From Deltaproteobacteria bacterium (GTDB lineage Bacteria; Desulfobacterota; DSM-4660; Desulfatiglandales; Desulfatiglandaceae), in the NCBI GenBank assembly GCA_019307645.1, contig JAFDJF010000096.1, positions 1 to 7,494 of the forward strand: a DNA stretch of 7,494 nucleotides. Reading direction: 5' to 3'. The notes under the pieces are model-generated. The model ran no database searches and was not told the DNA's origin. It was given only the letters and a program-made list of their open reading frames with translations. Made by a program: the position numbers and the translations under genes. Below, piece by piece: positions 1 to 7,241 of this stretch; positions within the stretch are counted from its first letter, which is position 1, and each line of letters starts with the position of its first letter.

Positions 1-1742
1 TATATAGTTTGTTTTTGAACGGAACGGAGTTTTTTAAGGAAAGCAGACCGGTTTTCATCATCTCCCAAAGCTTCATAACACTGAACAATATAATAAACAG
101 CTTCCTGCGAGTTCTGAAACTTCAGGAAACATGTCAGAGCTTTGTTGTATTGTCTTAAATTCATGTACATTATCCCCAGACATGTGTTCAGTTGCGCGCT
201 CTCCGGGAAGTGTTCAATCCCTTCAGATAACACCATGACCGCTTCTTCGGGGGCCTGGTTTTCCTGTTTGATGATGCCCAGTCCCAAATAGGCCCGGTGA
301 TTGGGATGGTATTCCAGGGATCGTTTGAATAGCCTTTCGGCAAGTTTGTCTTTTTCTCTAATGGCCTCAATCATTGCATAATCCCCGTGACTAAAGGTCA
401 TCCCGAGTCTTGAAAGAAAATCAGCATGCCTCTCAAAAAGATCTTCTTTATCGATCAGATCAATTGCGTCTACAAATTCAGGAAGATTCCTATGATATTC
501 GGTCCTGAGTTTCTGTCCAAACTCCAGTATCAGTTCCTGCTCCATGTCCGGGTCGGTTTCAAAATACAGAATATCTTCCATCTGTTTCAGCCAGATATCA
601 TCTGTGGCGCCGGTTTTTTCCAGAAAATCGGAATAAAGAGCGGTCCCCGGGAACATGTCAAGGATATAAAAAATGATGCTAAGGGGTCTGATCTCCCGGA
701 TCAGGCTGAGGGTCTCCTCAATGGTATCCCGGGTCTCCCCGGGGGAACCATAGATAAAATAGGCCCGGGCCAGAATCCCGTATCGGGTGGTCAGGTCAAA
801 GGCCTTTCTGATCTGATCGGTCCTGATATTCTTTTTCAGAATAACGTTCCTGATTTTTTCAGAGCCACTTTCCACCCCGTAGCTGATCTGAGTGCAGCCA
901 GCCTTTCTCATCCAGTACAGGATCTCCTCGCTTATAAAATTGACACGGGAGATGGCAACCCAGGTAATCTGCAGGTCTTTTTCAATGATTTTCTTGCAGA
1001 TCTTGATAACACGGTCCTTTCTGATCGTGAAGGTGTCATCGGAAAAATAAAAAAAGGTAATGCCTTTTCGGTAAAGGAGTTCAAGCTGCTCAACAAAATA
1101 TTCGGCAGAGTGAAACCTGACCCTGGTTCCCCAAAACCGGGGAGAGCCGCAAAAGGTGCATTTCCCCGGGCATCCGCGGGTGGCAGCAACATGCTGATAC
1201 GAAAAATATCTGGCCGGGTTTGGCAATTTATCCAGATCATGGATTGTCTCTGCATCCTTTGTCCGAATAGCGGCGCCATTTTTCCTGAAGGCAAGGCCCC
1301 CGACATCTTCCAGGTGTTCATAATCCTGCTTTTCCAGACGCTCCACCAGGTTTAAAAAGGTGTATTCCCCTTCTCCAATGACGGCAAAATCTATTTCTTT
1401 AAAATATGTCAGAAAATGCTTCCATAGAAAGGTTGTGCCGATTCCTCCAAACACAATTTTTACGTTGGGATTGATCTGTTTGGCGGTTCGGGCGATCTCA
1501 ATACCGCCCCATCTGTTTGCATGAAGGATTGAAAACCCGATGACGTCCGGTTTTTTTTCGGCAAGGGTGTCGTAAATCAGCTGCGGTGTGTCATTGATAT
1601 TGTGCCAGTTCAGAATTTCAACATGGTATCCCTTTGCCTTTAATACTGCGCCTACATAATAAATGCCAATCGGAGGGACGCTGACTTCTTCGGCATGAAG
1701 TCTGGCTTCAAGACAATACGGATATATGAGTAGAATCTTCAT
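1..1742 (-). CDS. B12-binding-type radical SAM protein with C-terminal TPRs (3' end at or just past the window edge)
   Basis: I translated this frame by hand: 580 codons without a stop from the ATG at 1742 to the left edge. The next codon begins TA, so the stop may lie exactly at the border. Residues 1-150 resemble a cobalamin-binding Rossmann domain (PPIGIYYVG at 23-31, DVIGFSIL at 66-73, FGG at 98-100, IGEGE at 122-126), but lack the classical DxHxxG cobalamin-ligand motif, as is common in this class. The radical SAM core follows: CPGKCTFC with C191, C195 and C198 for the 4Fe-4S cluster, SDD at 234-236, YGVESGSE at 288-295, and GSPGET at 332-337. Residues ~463-560 form about three TPR-like helical hairpins, suggesting protein contact. 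By family it would use SAM radical chemistry, often methylation or rearrangement; the substrate is unknown. The start is supported by the typical MKILLIYPY N-terminus. It begins 17 bases after the stop of the large ATPase gene and is probably co-transcribed with it. Confidence 0.9.
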   Translation of the reverse strand, partial: MKILLIYPYCLEARLHAEEVSVPPIGIYYVGAVLKAKGYHVEILNWHNINDTPQLIYDTLAEKKPDVIGFSILHANRWGGIEIARTAKQINPNVKIVFGGIGTTFLWKHFLTYFKEIDFAVIGEGEYTFLNLVERLEKQDYEHLEDVGGLAFRKNGAAIRTKDAETIHDLDKLPNPARYFSYQHVAATRGCPGKCTFCGSPRFWGTRVRFHSAEYFVEQLELLYRKGITFFYFSDDTFTIRKDRVIKICKKIIEKDLQITWVAISRVNFISEEILYWMRKAGCTQISYGVESGSEKIRNVILKKNIRTDQIRKAFDLTTRYGILARAYFIYGSPGETRDTIEETLSLIREIRPLSIIFYILDMFPGTALYSDFLEKTGATDDIWLKQMEDILYFETDPDMEQELILEFGQKLRTEYHRNLPEFVDAIDLIDKEDLFERHADFLSRLGMTFSHGDYAMIEAIREKDKLAERLFKRSLEYHPNHRAYLGLGIIKQENQAPEEAVMVLSEGIEHFPESAQLNTCLGIMYMNLRQYNKALTCFLKFQNSQEAVYYIVQCYEALGDDENRSAFLKKLRSVQKQTI

Positions 1743-1754
1743 GGGCGTGACAAG

Positions 1755-1761
1755 TCCCTTC
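1755..1761 (-). promoter_or_regulatory. Probable ribosome binding site of the radical SAM gene
   Basis: The minus strand reads GAAGGGA here, about 12 bases before the ATG at 1742. It overlaps the TGA stop (1760-1762) of the ATPase gene, so ribosomes finishing that gene would stop on top of this site, which fits translational coupling. The spacing is a little longer than ideal and the match to the consensus is partial. Confidence 0.4.
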
Positions 1762-4700
1762 AAATCTTCATCACCCAGGCCCAGGGCACGATGACCTCAA
1801 ACAGGGAATCCTTGCCATGGGTGTAACGGGGAGCTTCATATTTACTGGTCCGGTCAAATGCGGGATTTTCCACAAAACCATGGTCGGCAAAAAGGATCAG
1901 AAGGGTTCTTGAAGGAAGCTTTTTGAGTCTGAAAAAAAGATCGATCTCAAGATAGTTTATGATGTTTCCAAACAGATGAGGCAGGGGTCCTTTTTCCGTG
2001 TGGATTTTTTCGTCTATGCCGCCTATCTTCCACAAAAGTGATTTCCGGTCCAGTTCAGGCTGGATATCCTCGAAGGCTTTATCAAGACGTGCAAGTTGCG
2101 ATTGTGTATCCGAAGGCTGGTTCGACCAGAGAACACCCTCCTTTACCACTCTAAAAAGGTTTGGCTTTTTCTCAAAAAAGTCTGACTTGATCTTCTCCCA
2201 GAGGTCCCATCGCATACCGTCCATGAGGATGTATCGGATCTCTCGGTGGTCTGGTACTCCCCGTTTTCTTGTGAGAATTGATGGGATGTCCTGGATCATT
2301 GTGGGGTGTGTGCCACTTCTCCCCTCCCAGATGGGCAGAGATGCCCTGTAAAACCGCCTGAATTGTTCCGTGACGTCATTTAGCCTTTTTGTTCCTGAAG
2401 CTATTTCTTTTTTTATGAAAGGTGGGATCTCTGAGCCGATATGCTTCAGTTGTGCCTGAAGTTTTTCGTGAAGATAGGGAATTTGAGAAAAGTCGCTGAC
2501 ATAAGAAGACTCCCACCTGCTGTAATCTTCAGGCCCCACATCTTTGACCGACCTCAGAGCGGAGCCCTTTTCTCTAACAAGGTTACAAGTATCGAGCGCT
2601 CGGAGCATTTCATCTTTTTTCTCGCTAAAAAGAACGCTTGGGACTTTAACGTCTTCCCCGGAAGGCATCGCCTTTTCCAGTTTCTTTTTCTCCGGTTTTT
2701 CACACAGAATCCGGTCGAAGGCCTCTTTTAAGATAACTGACAAAAGAGATTCCTGTTGAAAAATCTGCTCCGGTGACATGTGAGAAAGAAAAGTCCACAA
2801 TGCCAGAATAAAAGAGATATCCTCTTCCGCCTGAGAGACCAGGGCGTCAAAAAGAGAGGGCTTTTTTGACATTAGTGTCCGGGCCAAATCCGCAAGATGT
2901 CTGACCCGTCGTTCGTCCTCTGATGCTGCACCCCTTTGGAGAAAAGGAAAGATTTCAAGAATCTTTTGGAAAGGGATGTCATATTGTCTGGCCCAGACAG
3001 ATGTGATTGTGGCCTTGACCATCTGGTCGTGCCCGGATTCCCTGTAAAGAGGGGAAAGAGAACCAAACTCCCTGTCCAGCAACTTTCTGAAATCTTCCTT
3101 GACCTGGTCACCAGGCGTTGCTTCCCCTTTACCCAGAAAATGGAGAAACGTATCCTCTGTGATAGATGTCTGGTCAAGCCAGTCCTGAATGATCTTGCGA
3201 ACTTGGGCCAGGGTATATTTTCGATGGATAAGGCTCTGGTATAGATGATCCAGATCTCTTTTGACGACAACCACCTTTCCACGGAAGGCTTCATTAATAT
3301 CCCGGGCTACCTGGGCGGTGAGGGCCTGATCCAGATCTTCAAGGAAGGTGTCCGTATCTGCAGAAACGTTTAAAAGGCGGCGGATGGCTTTGGCCTCCTT
3401 GTCCTTTCCAACGAGTTCCAGGCTCTCGAGATATGGGAGGATTTTCTCCTGAATGGCTGACGCTTTAAGTGCCTTGATGGTCTCATTTATTCCAAGGTCA
3501 ATTTCTTTTTCAATTTCCTTTAGAGGTTTAACAAGGGCCTTTTCTTCAAAAAGGAACCCGCAGGAGCAAACGGGGCGACCTTGCAGATCGTCATTTGGGG
3601 AACGAAGACAGTGTTGAAAAAGGACCGATGAGATGCTTTGTTCAACTGATCTTCGATTATGTTCAACCGATATCATTTCCAGTTTATCGAGACGCGCCAG
3701 AAGCCTGTAACGGAAAGAACGGGCCATCTGTTCATATGATTCGAACGGGCCTTCTCCCCTGGCCCTGTGATGGGCCTTGGTGTAGAGCCTGATATAAGAT
3801 TCCTGAAAATCTAGAAATGTGGCAAAGAGTCTTTCCAATGCCTCGGGTGAAACGGAACCGGGCTTTTCTTCGTAATGACCAAGCATATCGGATCTGGACT
3901 GTCTCAATAAGGCGTATTTTTCTTTGTCAGGGAGGTGAAGTTTCGGATGGGTTATGTATTGATAGATAAACAGGACGCGCTCAGCGTGTTCCAGGAATCC
4001 GGTGCATTCCTCAATGGACTTGAGTTTGTTTTCAAGGAAGGGTTCCACTTGGGAGGCGTTTAAAAATCGTTCCAGACCTTCCCGTGAAGAAAGGCTGACC
4101 TTTACTTCATCCCACTGTCCTTTCACATCCTCACTGTCCTTTAAAAAACCGTCCCACGGAATGTTTTTGAAGGCCTCAAACTGCATCGCCCATTTTACTC
4201 TGGACTTCAGGGTCTCAAGGTCTTCCAGCACGGCAGGCTTCTTTTCTTTAATCTCAGACCATATATCTTCCTGCAGTGCCATGGTCATTGGGACATTCTT
4301 ATATTTGCCGGGAATCATGGGATGAACGGTAACCGCATTGTGAAGGGGCTCCCCGAGCACTTCCCCCTTCCCCAGGCGGGTAACCCCCTTAATCCCGGTT
4401 TGCGCAAGCCGGTCTGGATTTATTCGGTTTTTCCCTTTATATGCGACCAAATGGCCTGAAAACACCAGTGCCAGGATCAGGATTTCGAAAAGCGGCATGA
4501 TCAGTCCGTATTCACCCTTCCTGAACACCCAGTACATCTCTTCCACAGACACTTGATCCCTGTGTCCCATTTCCTTAAAAAAATGGCGGACCAATTCGTT
4601 CTGCTGCGGGTTTACACGGAGCTCGTACTGGTTCCCCTTTCGCTTTACAAGGCCCATGGGTTTCAGTAGCCCTTCCAGGACATCACGAATCCCAAATTTG

Positions 4701-6904
4701 GAGTGGGCATCTACAATGAGGATGCCGCTTGAAAAAAAATCATTGAGCATCTCTTTGAGAATACCCGGTGCAAGGGTATCCATATAGGGCTGGATGCGGC
4801 TGTGCCTGGGGAAACGGCGTCTTAGAAGTGGCGGAATGAATTCAGACAGAAATTTTTCCTGACTCAGATACCCAAAACGGGACAGTTCCACACGGTTTTC
4901 GTCCCAGAACAGGATCCCGTGATAATAGCAATGGCTGAAGTGCTCGATGAGTCTGCTTTTCCCCCGTTCCAGAAAGGATTGCAGAAAATCATGGCCCTGC
5001 TTTTTTTTCTCCGAGGCCTGGTGGTCCGTCTGCTCTTGAACAAGTATCGCGGCCAGGATTTCCTTCAGCCATGGGGTGTCTTCCTCCGGATCAGCAGGTA
5101 CCCAGAAAAGGAACGTACCCCCGTGGTGTTTCCGAATTTGCGGAAGCAGTTGATCCGTTACATGCCGAAACTGTTGATCGCGATTGTGGGCCGTTCCCAC
5201 AATGACAACAAAATCTTCTTCACTCTTTGTGCACTGTCTTGCAAGACCTTCTACCTCGTCACGGGACAGTTCGTCCAGCTGGCGAAGCAACAATGTCCCC
5301 TGTCGTTGCGTATGCTGCCAATTAACGGTTATGCTCTGTCTGCCTTTCGCAACCCAGCTTCCAAGGGGAAGATACGGGGAATCCACCAGGGCAGCGGTTT
5401 TCCAGAAAAGCCGTCGGTCCTCAGAAAAAAGCTGGGATGCCATATGCCGAATCTGCCTGCGCATGATCCCTGCAATATCAGCCTTCAGGTCAATGAAATA
5501 GTGATTGTCCAGGGGATCATCCTTGCTTTTAACCCGGATGTAGGAGCCCTCATCGGCAAGGCGGGCAAGGATGTCTGAAAGAAACCGGTAGTTGATATCG
5601 GCCTCCATGGGTGTGATCTGGAAGAGAAGCATCTCTGCCATGTGGCGAACCGTATACTTGAACTTTGCAGGAGAAATGGAAAAAAGGATCAGAAGTTTTA
5701 CTGCACTAAGCGCTATTTTCTGCTGGTCCCGGTCCTGGAAGATCTCCGGTATCTCATCCTGATAGCTTTCAAAGACCCTCTGGATATAGATCTGGCTCTC
5801 AGAGCGCTCACGGATACGTTCGAGGAAATGGTCGAATATGACTTCAGGTGTGAGCAGACCATTGGCCGGCCTGTCAAGCATGGCGGGAATACGTCTTTCC
5901 GGATCACCTTTGAGTCTGAAGTGGATAAAATCCACTACGCCCCTGTGTTCTGAAAACAGGGGTTTGAGGCGATCCAGCAGGGTGGATGTGGCAGGGTGCA
6001 CGGGGTATAGCCGAACAAATCTCTCCCTCGTAACAGGGAATTGCGGAAAATAGGACTTGAGATCGTCAAAGAGTTCGCCTATCTTTTCTTTTGCACCGTG
6101 TTTGTGGCGGATGAGTCTCTCTGAGACCAGTTCCTCGATATGCGCGCGACCCAGATTCAGTCGGATGCGGTATCGATCTTTTATCTTGTTGAAGGTTTCC
6201 TGATGAATTTCTCCGGTTTCTTCAATCCACTCCTGAAGAGATGCGATTACCCAAAATGGAAAAGAACTTGCCTCTTCTCCGAGGTACTGAAGGAAGCGGA
6301 TGTCTTCATTGTATGCCCTGACATCGGCCTTGGAGCGCAGAAACTCTGACAACTCGTCGATTAAAAAGATTATGCCGCGGATGTCCTTTCCCTCAAGCAT
6401 GAATTTTAGCTTCAGAAATGTCTCATGTCGCGTATCGGCACCACCAAATTCCGTGCCGGCCTGTTGTTCAAGCGCCCTGAAAACGGCCCGTAACACAATA
6501 TCTTCCAGAAATTCGGAACCCCTGTGCTGAACAAGGGATATCTCTACAACGAGGAATTGACGGGTTGCAATTTCTGCCTCGAAATCCTTAAGTTCCGGGG
6601 ACTGGGAAACAATCGTTTTCCAGGAGTTCGGGTATTTCAGCAGCTGACTGAGCATGCTCAGGAAGTGTGATTTGCCTGAGCCGAAATGGCCTTTAAGGAA
6701 AATACCCCTGCCTTCGTGTCCGGTGAGACTGGTAAAAACCACCTTCAGGTTGTCCAGAATCTCTGCCGTGAGCACAAAGGTCTCAACGATCATCCTGCGG
6801 AGCCCGGGGTCTTTGAGGTCTTCCAACTGGATGACCGTCCTTATCTCCGGGATCTCTACCAGATCCTGTATTCGCAAGAAACTGTTTTCGCCTTCACTGG
6901 TCAT
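1760..6904 (-). CDS. Giant BrxC/PglY- or DUF6079-like P-loop ATPase with a C-terminal PglZ-like phosphatase-fold domain
   Basis: This 1714-residue soluble protein has no signal peptide. Residues ~10-340 form an AAA+/STAND-like ATPase: Walker A GHFGSGKS (72-79), Walker B GIIFLIDE (177-184, D183/E184), a sensor-like ASLQEW (221-226), a possible arginine finger RYRIRL (244-249), and a YPVHPATSTLLDRL segment (300-313) followed by RGVVDFIHFR (321-330), as in BrxC/PglY-type ATPases. The middle is long and mostly helical, with an H1098, C1099, C1113, C1115 cluster that may bind zinc. Residues ~1545-1714 resemble PglZ: MDGMRWD (1561-1567), a candidate nucleophile in QPSDTQSQ (1596-1603), DEKIH (1631-1635), FADHGF (1672-1677), and H1696 in YTHGKD. 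BrxC/PglY and PglZ are core proteins of BREX phage defence, usually encoded separately. A nucleic-acid-directed defence role is therefore inferred, not shown. The ATG at 6904 lacks a clear Shine-Dalgarno, and the frame stays open upstream to a TTG at 7043. The ATPase call is firm; the PglZ call is good but rests on motifs only. Confidence 0.9.
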   Translation of the reverse strand: MTSEGENSFLRIQDLVEIPEIRTVIQLEDLKDPGLRRMIVETFVLTAEILDNLKVVFTSLTGHEGRGIFLKGHFGSGKSHFLSMLSQLLKYPNSWKTIVSQSPELKDFEAEIATRQFLVVEISLVQHRGSEFLEDIVLRAVFRALEQQAGTEFGGADTRHETFLKLKFMLEGKDIRGIIFLIDELSEFLRSKADVRAYNEDIRFLQYLGEEASSFPFWVIASLQEWIEETGEIHQETFNKIKDRYRIRLNLGRAHIEELVSERLIRHKHGAKEKIGELFDDLKSYFPQFPVTRERFVRLYPVHPATSTLLDRLKPLFSEHRGVVDFIHFRLKGDPERRIPAMLDRPANGLLTPEVIFDHFLERIRERSESQIYIQRVFESYQDEIPEIFQDRDQQKIALSAVKLLILFSISPAKFKYTVRHMAEMLLFQITPMEADINYRFLSDILARLADEGSYIRVKSKDDPLDNHYFIDLKADIAGIMRRQIRHMASQLFSEDRRLFWKTAALVDSPYLPLGSWVAKGRQSITVNWQHTQRQGTLLLRQLDELSRDEVEGLARQCTKSEEDFVVIVGTAHNRDQQFRHVTDQLLPQIRKHHGGTFLFWVPADPEEDTPWLKEILAAILVQEQTDHQASEKKKQGHDFLQSFLERGKSRLIEHFSHCYYHGILFWDENRVELSRFGYLSQEKFLSEFIPPLLRRRFPRHSRIQPYMDTLAPGILKEMLNDFFSSGILIVDAHSKFGIRDVLEGLLKPMGLVKRKGNQYELRVNPQQNELVRHFFKEMGHRDQVSVEEMYWVFRKGEYGLIMPLFEILILALVFSGHLVAYKGKNRINPDRLAQTGIKGVTRLGKGEVLGEPLHNAVTVHPMIPGKYKNVPMTMALQEDIWSEIKEKKPAVLEDLETLKSRVKWAMQFEAFKNIPWDGFLKDSEDVKGQWDEVKVSLSSREGLERFLNASQVEPFLENKLKSIEECTGFLEHAERVLFIYQYITHPKLHLPDKEKYALLRQSRSDMLGHYEEKPGSVSPEALERLFATFLDFQESYIRLYTKAHHRARGEGPFESYEQMARSFRYRLLARLDKLEMISVEHNRRSVEQSISSVLFQHCLRSPNDDLQGRPVCSCGFLFEEKALVKPLKEIEKEIDLGINETIKALKASAIQEKILPYLESLELVGKDKEAKAIRRLLNVSADTDTFLEDLDQALTAQVARDINEAFRGKVVVVKRDLDHLYQSLIHRKYTLAQVRKIIQDWLDQTSITEDTFLHFLGKGEATPGDQVKEDFRKLLDREFGSLSPLYRESGHDQMVKATITSVWARQYDIPFQKILEIFPFLQRGAASEDERRVRHLADLARTLMSKKPSLFDALVSQAEEDISFILALWTFLSHMSPEQIFQQESLLSVILKEAFDRILCEKPEKKKLEKAMPSGEDVKVPSVLFSEKKDEMLRALDTCNLVREKGSALRSVKDVGPEDYSRWESSYVSDFSQIPYLHEKLQAQLKHIGSEIPPFIKKEIASGTKRLNDVTEQFRRFYRASLPIWEGRSGTHPTMIQDIPSILTRKRGVPDHREIRYILMDGMRWDLWEKIKSDFFEKKPNLFRVVKEGVLWSNQPSDTQSQLARLDKAFEDIQPELDRKSLLWKIGGIDEKIHTEKGPLPHLFGNIINYLEIDLFFRLKKLPSRTLLILFADHGFVENPAFDRTSKYEAPRYTHGKDSLFEVIVPWAWVMKI

Positions 6905-7020
6905 GGGTGGTTTGTGACTCGTCAGTGTACATCTGATCTCTGGATCGCTTACAGCGCCTTTGTCATGTAACCATTCAGCAGTCAGTTTTCCCTATTTCTT
7001 TTCTATATTTCGAACTACAT

Positions 7021-7050
7021 ATTTTAACTGAATTAATTGCCAAATGCCAG
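7021..7050 (-). promoter_or_regulatory. Weak candidate sigma-70-type promoter for the ATPase gene
   Basis: On the minus strand, CTGGCA (7050-7045; 4 of 6 bases match TTGACA) is followed after 18 bases by TAAAAT (7026-7021; 5 of 6 match TATAAT). The surroundings are the most AT-rich part of the gap. It would give a leader of about 110 bases before the ATG at 6904. It lies between the inverted-repeat element and the gene, so the element would not separate it from its gene. Matches this weak arise by chance in AT-rich DNA. Confidence 0.25.
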
Positions 7051-7090
7051 CCCAGATTAGGATCTCTTTTTGGTTAGGACCCAATATGAG

Positions 7091-7216
7091 GGTCTCGTAA
7101 AAAGTCCGAAATCGTCATGCCGGACCTGATCCGGCATCCAGAACATATTGAAATCACTGGATTCCGGCTTTCTCCGGAATGACGCTTCAAAGAGATTCCA
7201 GACTTTTTACGAAACC
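7091..7216. repeat. 126-bp MITE-like or REP-like inverted-repeat element
   Basis: The ends are 16-bp terminal inverted repeats: 7091-7106 (GGTCTCGTAAAAAGTC) pairs with the reverse complement of 7201-7216 with one mismatch. Inside are two hairpins. The first has perfect 8-bp arms, ATGCCGGA (7117-7124) and TCCGGCAT (7130-7137), around a 5-base loop. The second has 7-bp arms, ATTCCGG (7161-7167) and CCGGAAT (7174-7180), around a 6-base loop. The two hairpin blocks (7113-7141 and 7157-7184) are also inverted copies of each other, flanked by CGTCAT/ATGACG and ATCCAG/CTGGAT, so the whole element can fold into one long stem. It has no coding capacity, so any movement would depend on a transposase elsewhere. 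No clear target-site duplication is visible. It begins 25 bases after the recQ-like stop, and its stems could also hinder transcription leaving that gene. Confidence 0.8.
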
Positions 7217-7241
7217 ATCAAATATATTTCGCAACAAATGA

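Larger units (their letters stand above)
6905..7241. other. 337-base intergenic gap between the recQ-like gene and the large ATPase gene
   Basis: Next to the recQ-like stop this stretch holds a 126-bp inverted-repeat element. Between that element and the ATPase gene it holds an AT-rich stretch (about 6985-7045) with a weak candidate promoter. I see no tRNA, riboswitch or small gene here. In the frame of the ATPase gene there is no stop between 6904 and 7066, so part of the gap nearest the gene could be coding if an unusual start is used. Confidence 0.6.

Noticed and set aside
932..1321. 129-codon minus-strand frame
   Set aside because: It is a shifted frame inside the radical SAM gene. The correct minus frame runs unbroken through the same bases and carries the motifs.
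426..1355. 309-codon open frame on the plus strand
   Set aside because: It lies antisense to the radical SAM gene, whose CxxxCxxC, SDD and GSPGET motifs prove the minus-strand frame. The plus-strand translation has no recognisable domain.
2872..3294. 140-codon minus-strand frame
   Set aside because: It is a shifted frame within the large ATPase gene with no domain and no independent start signal.
4919..5578. 219-codon open frame on the plus strand, plus many shorter ones inside the large gene
   Set aside because: They are antisense or alternate-frame shadows of the 1714-residue ATPase gene; their translations show low-complexity, motif-free composition.
7113..7184. Rho-independent terminator for the recQ-like gene
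   Set aside because: The hairpins are strong, but neither is followed by a run of T on the minus strand. They fit better as internal parts of the inverted-repeat element.
7113..7184. CRISPR-like repeats in the gap
   Set aside because: There are only two copies and they are inverted, not direct, with no regular spacers and no cas gene in the window.
7081..7226. Target-site duplication flanking the inverted-repeat element
   Set aside because: The flanks ATGAG on the left and ATCAA on the right do not form a convincing direct repeat.
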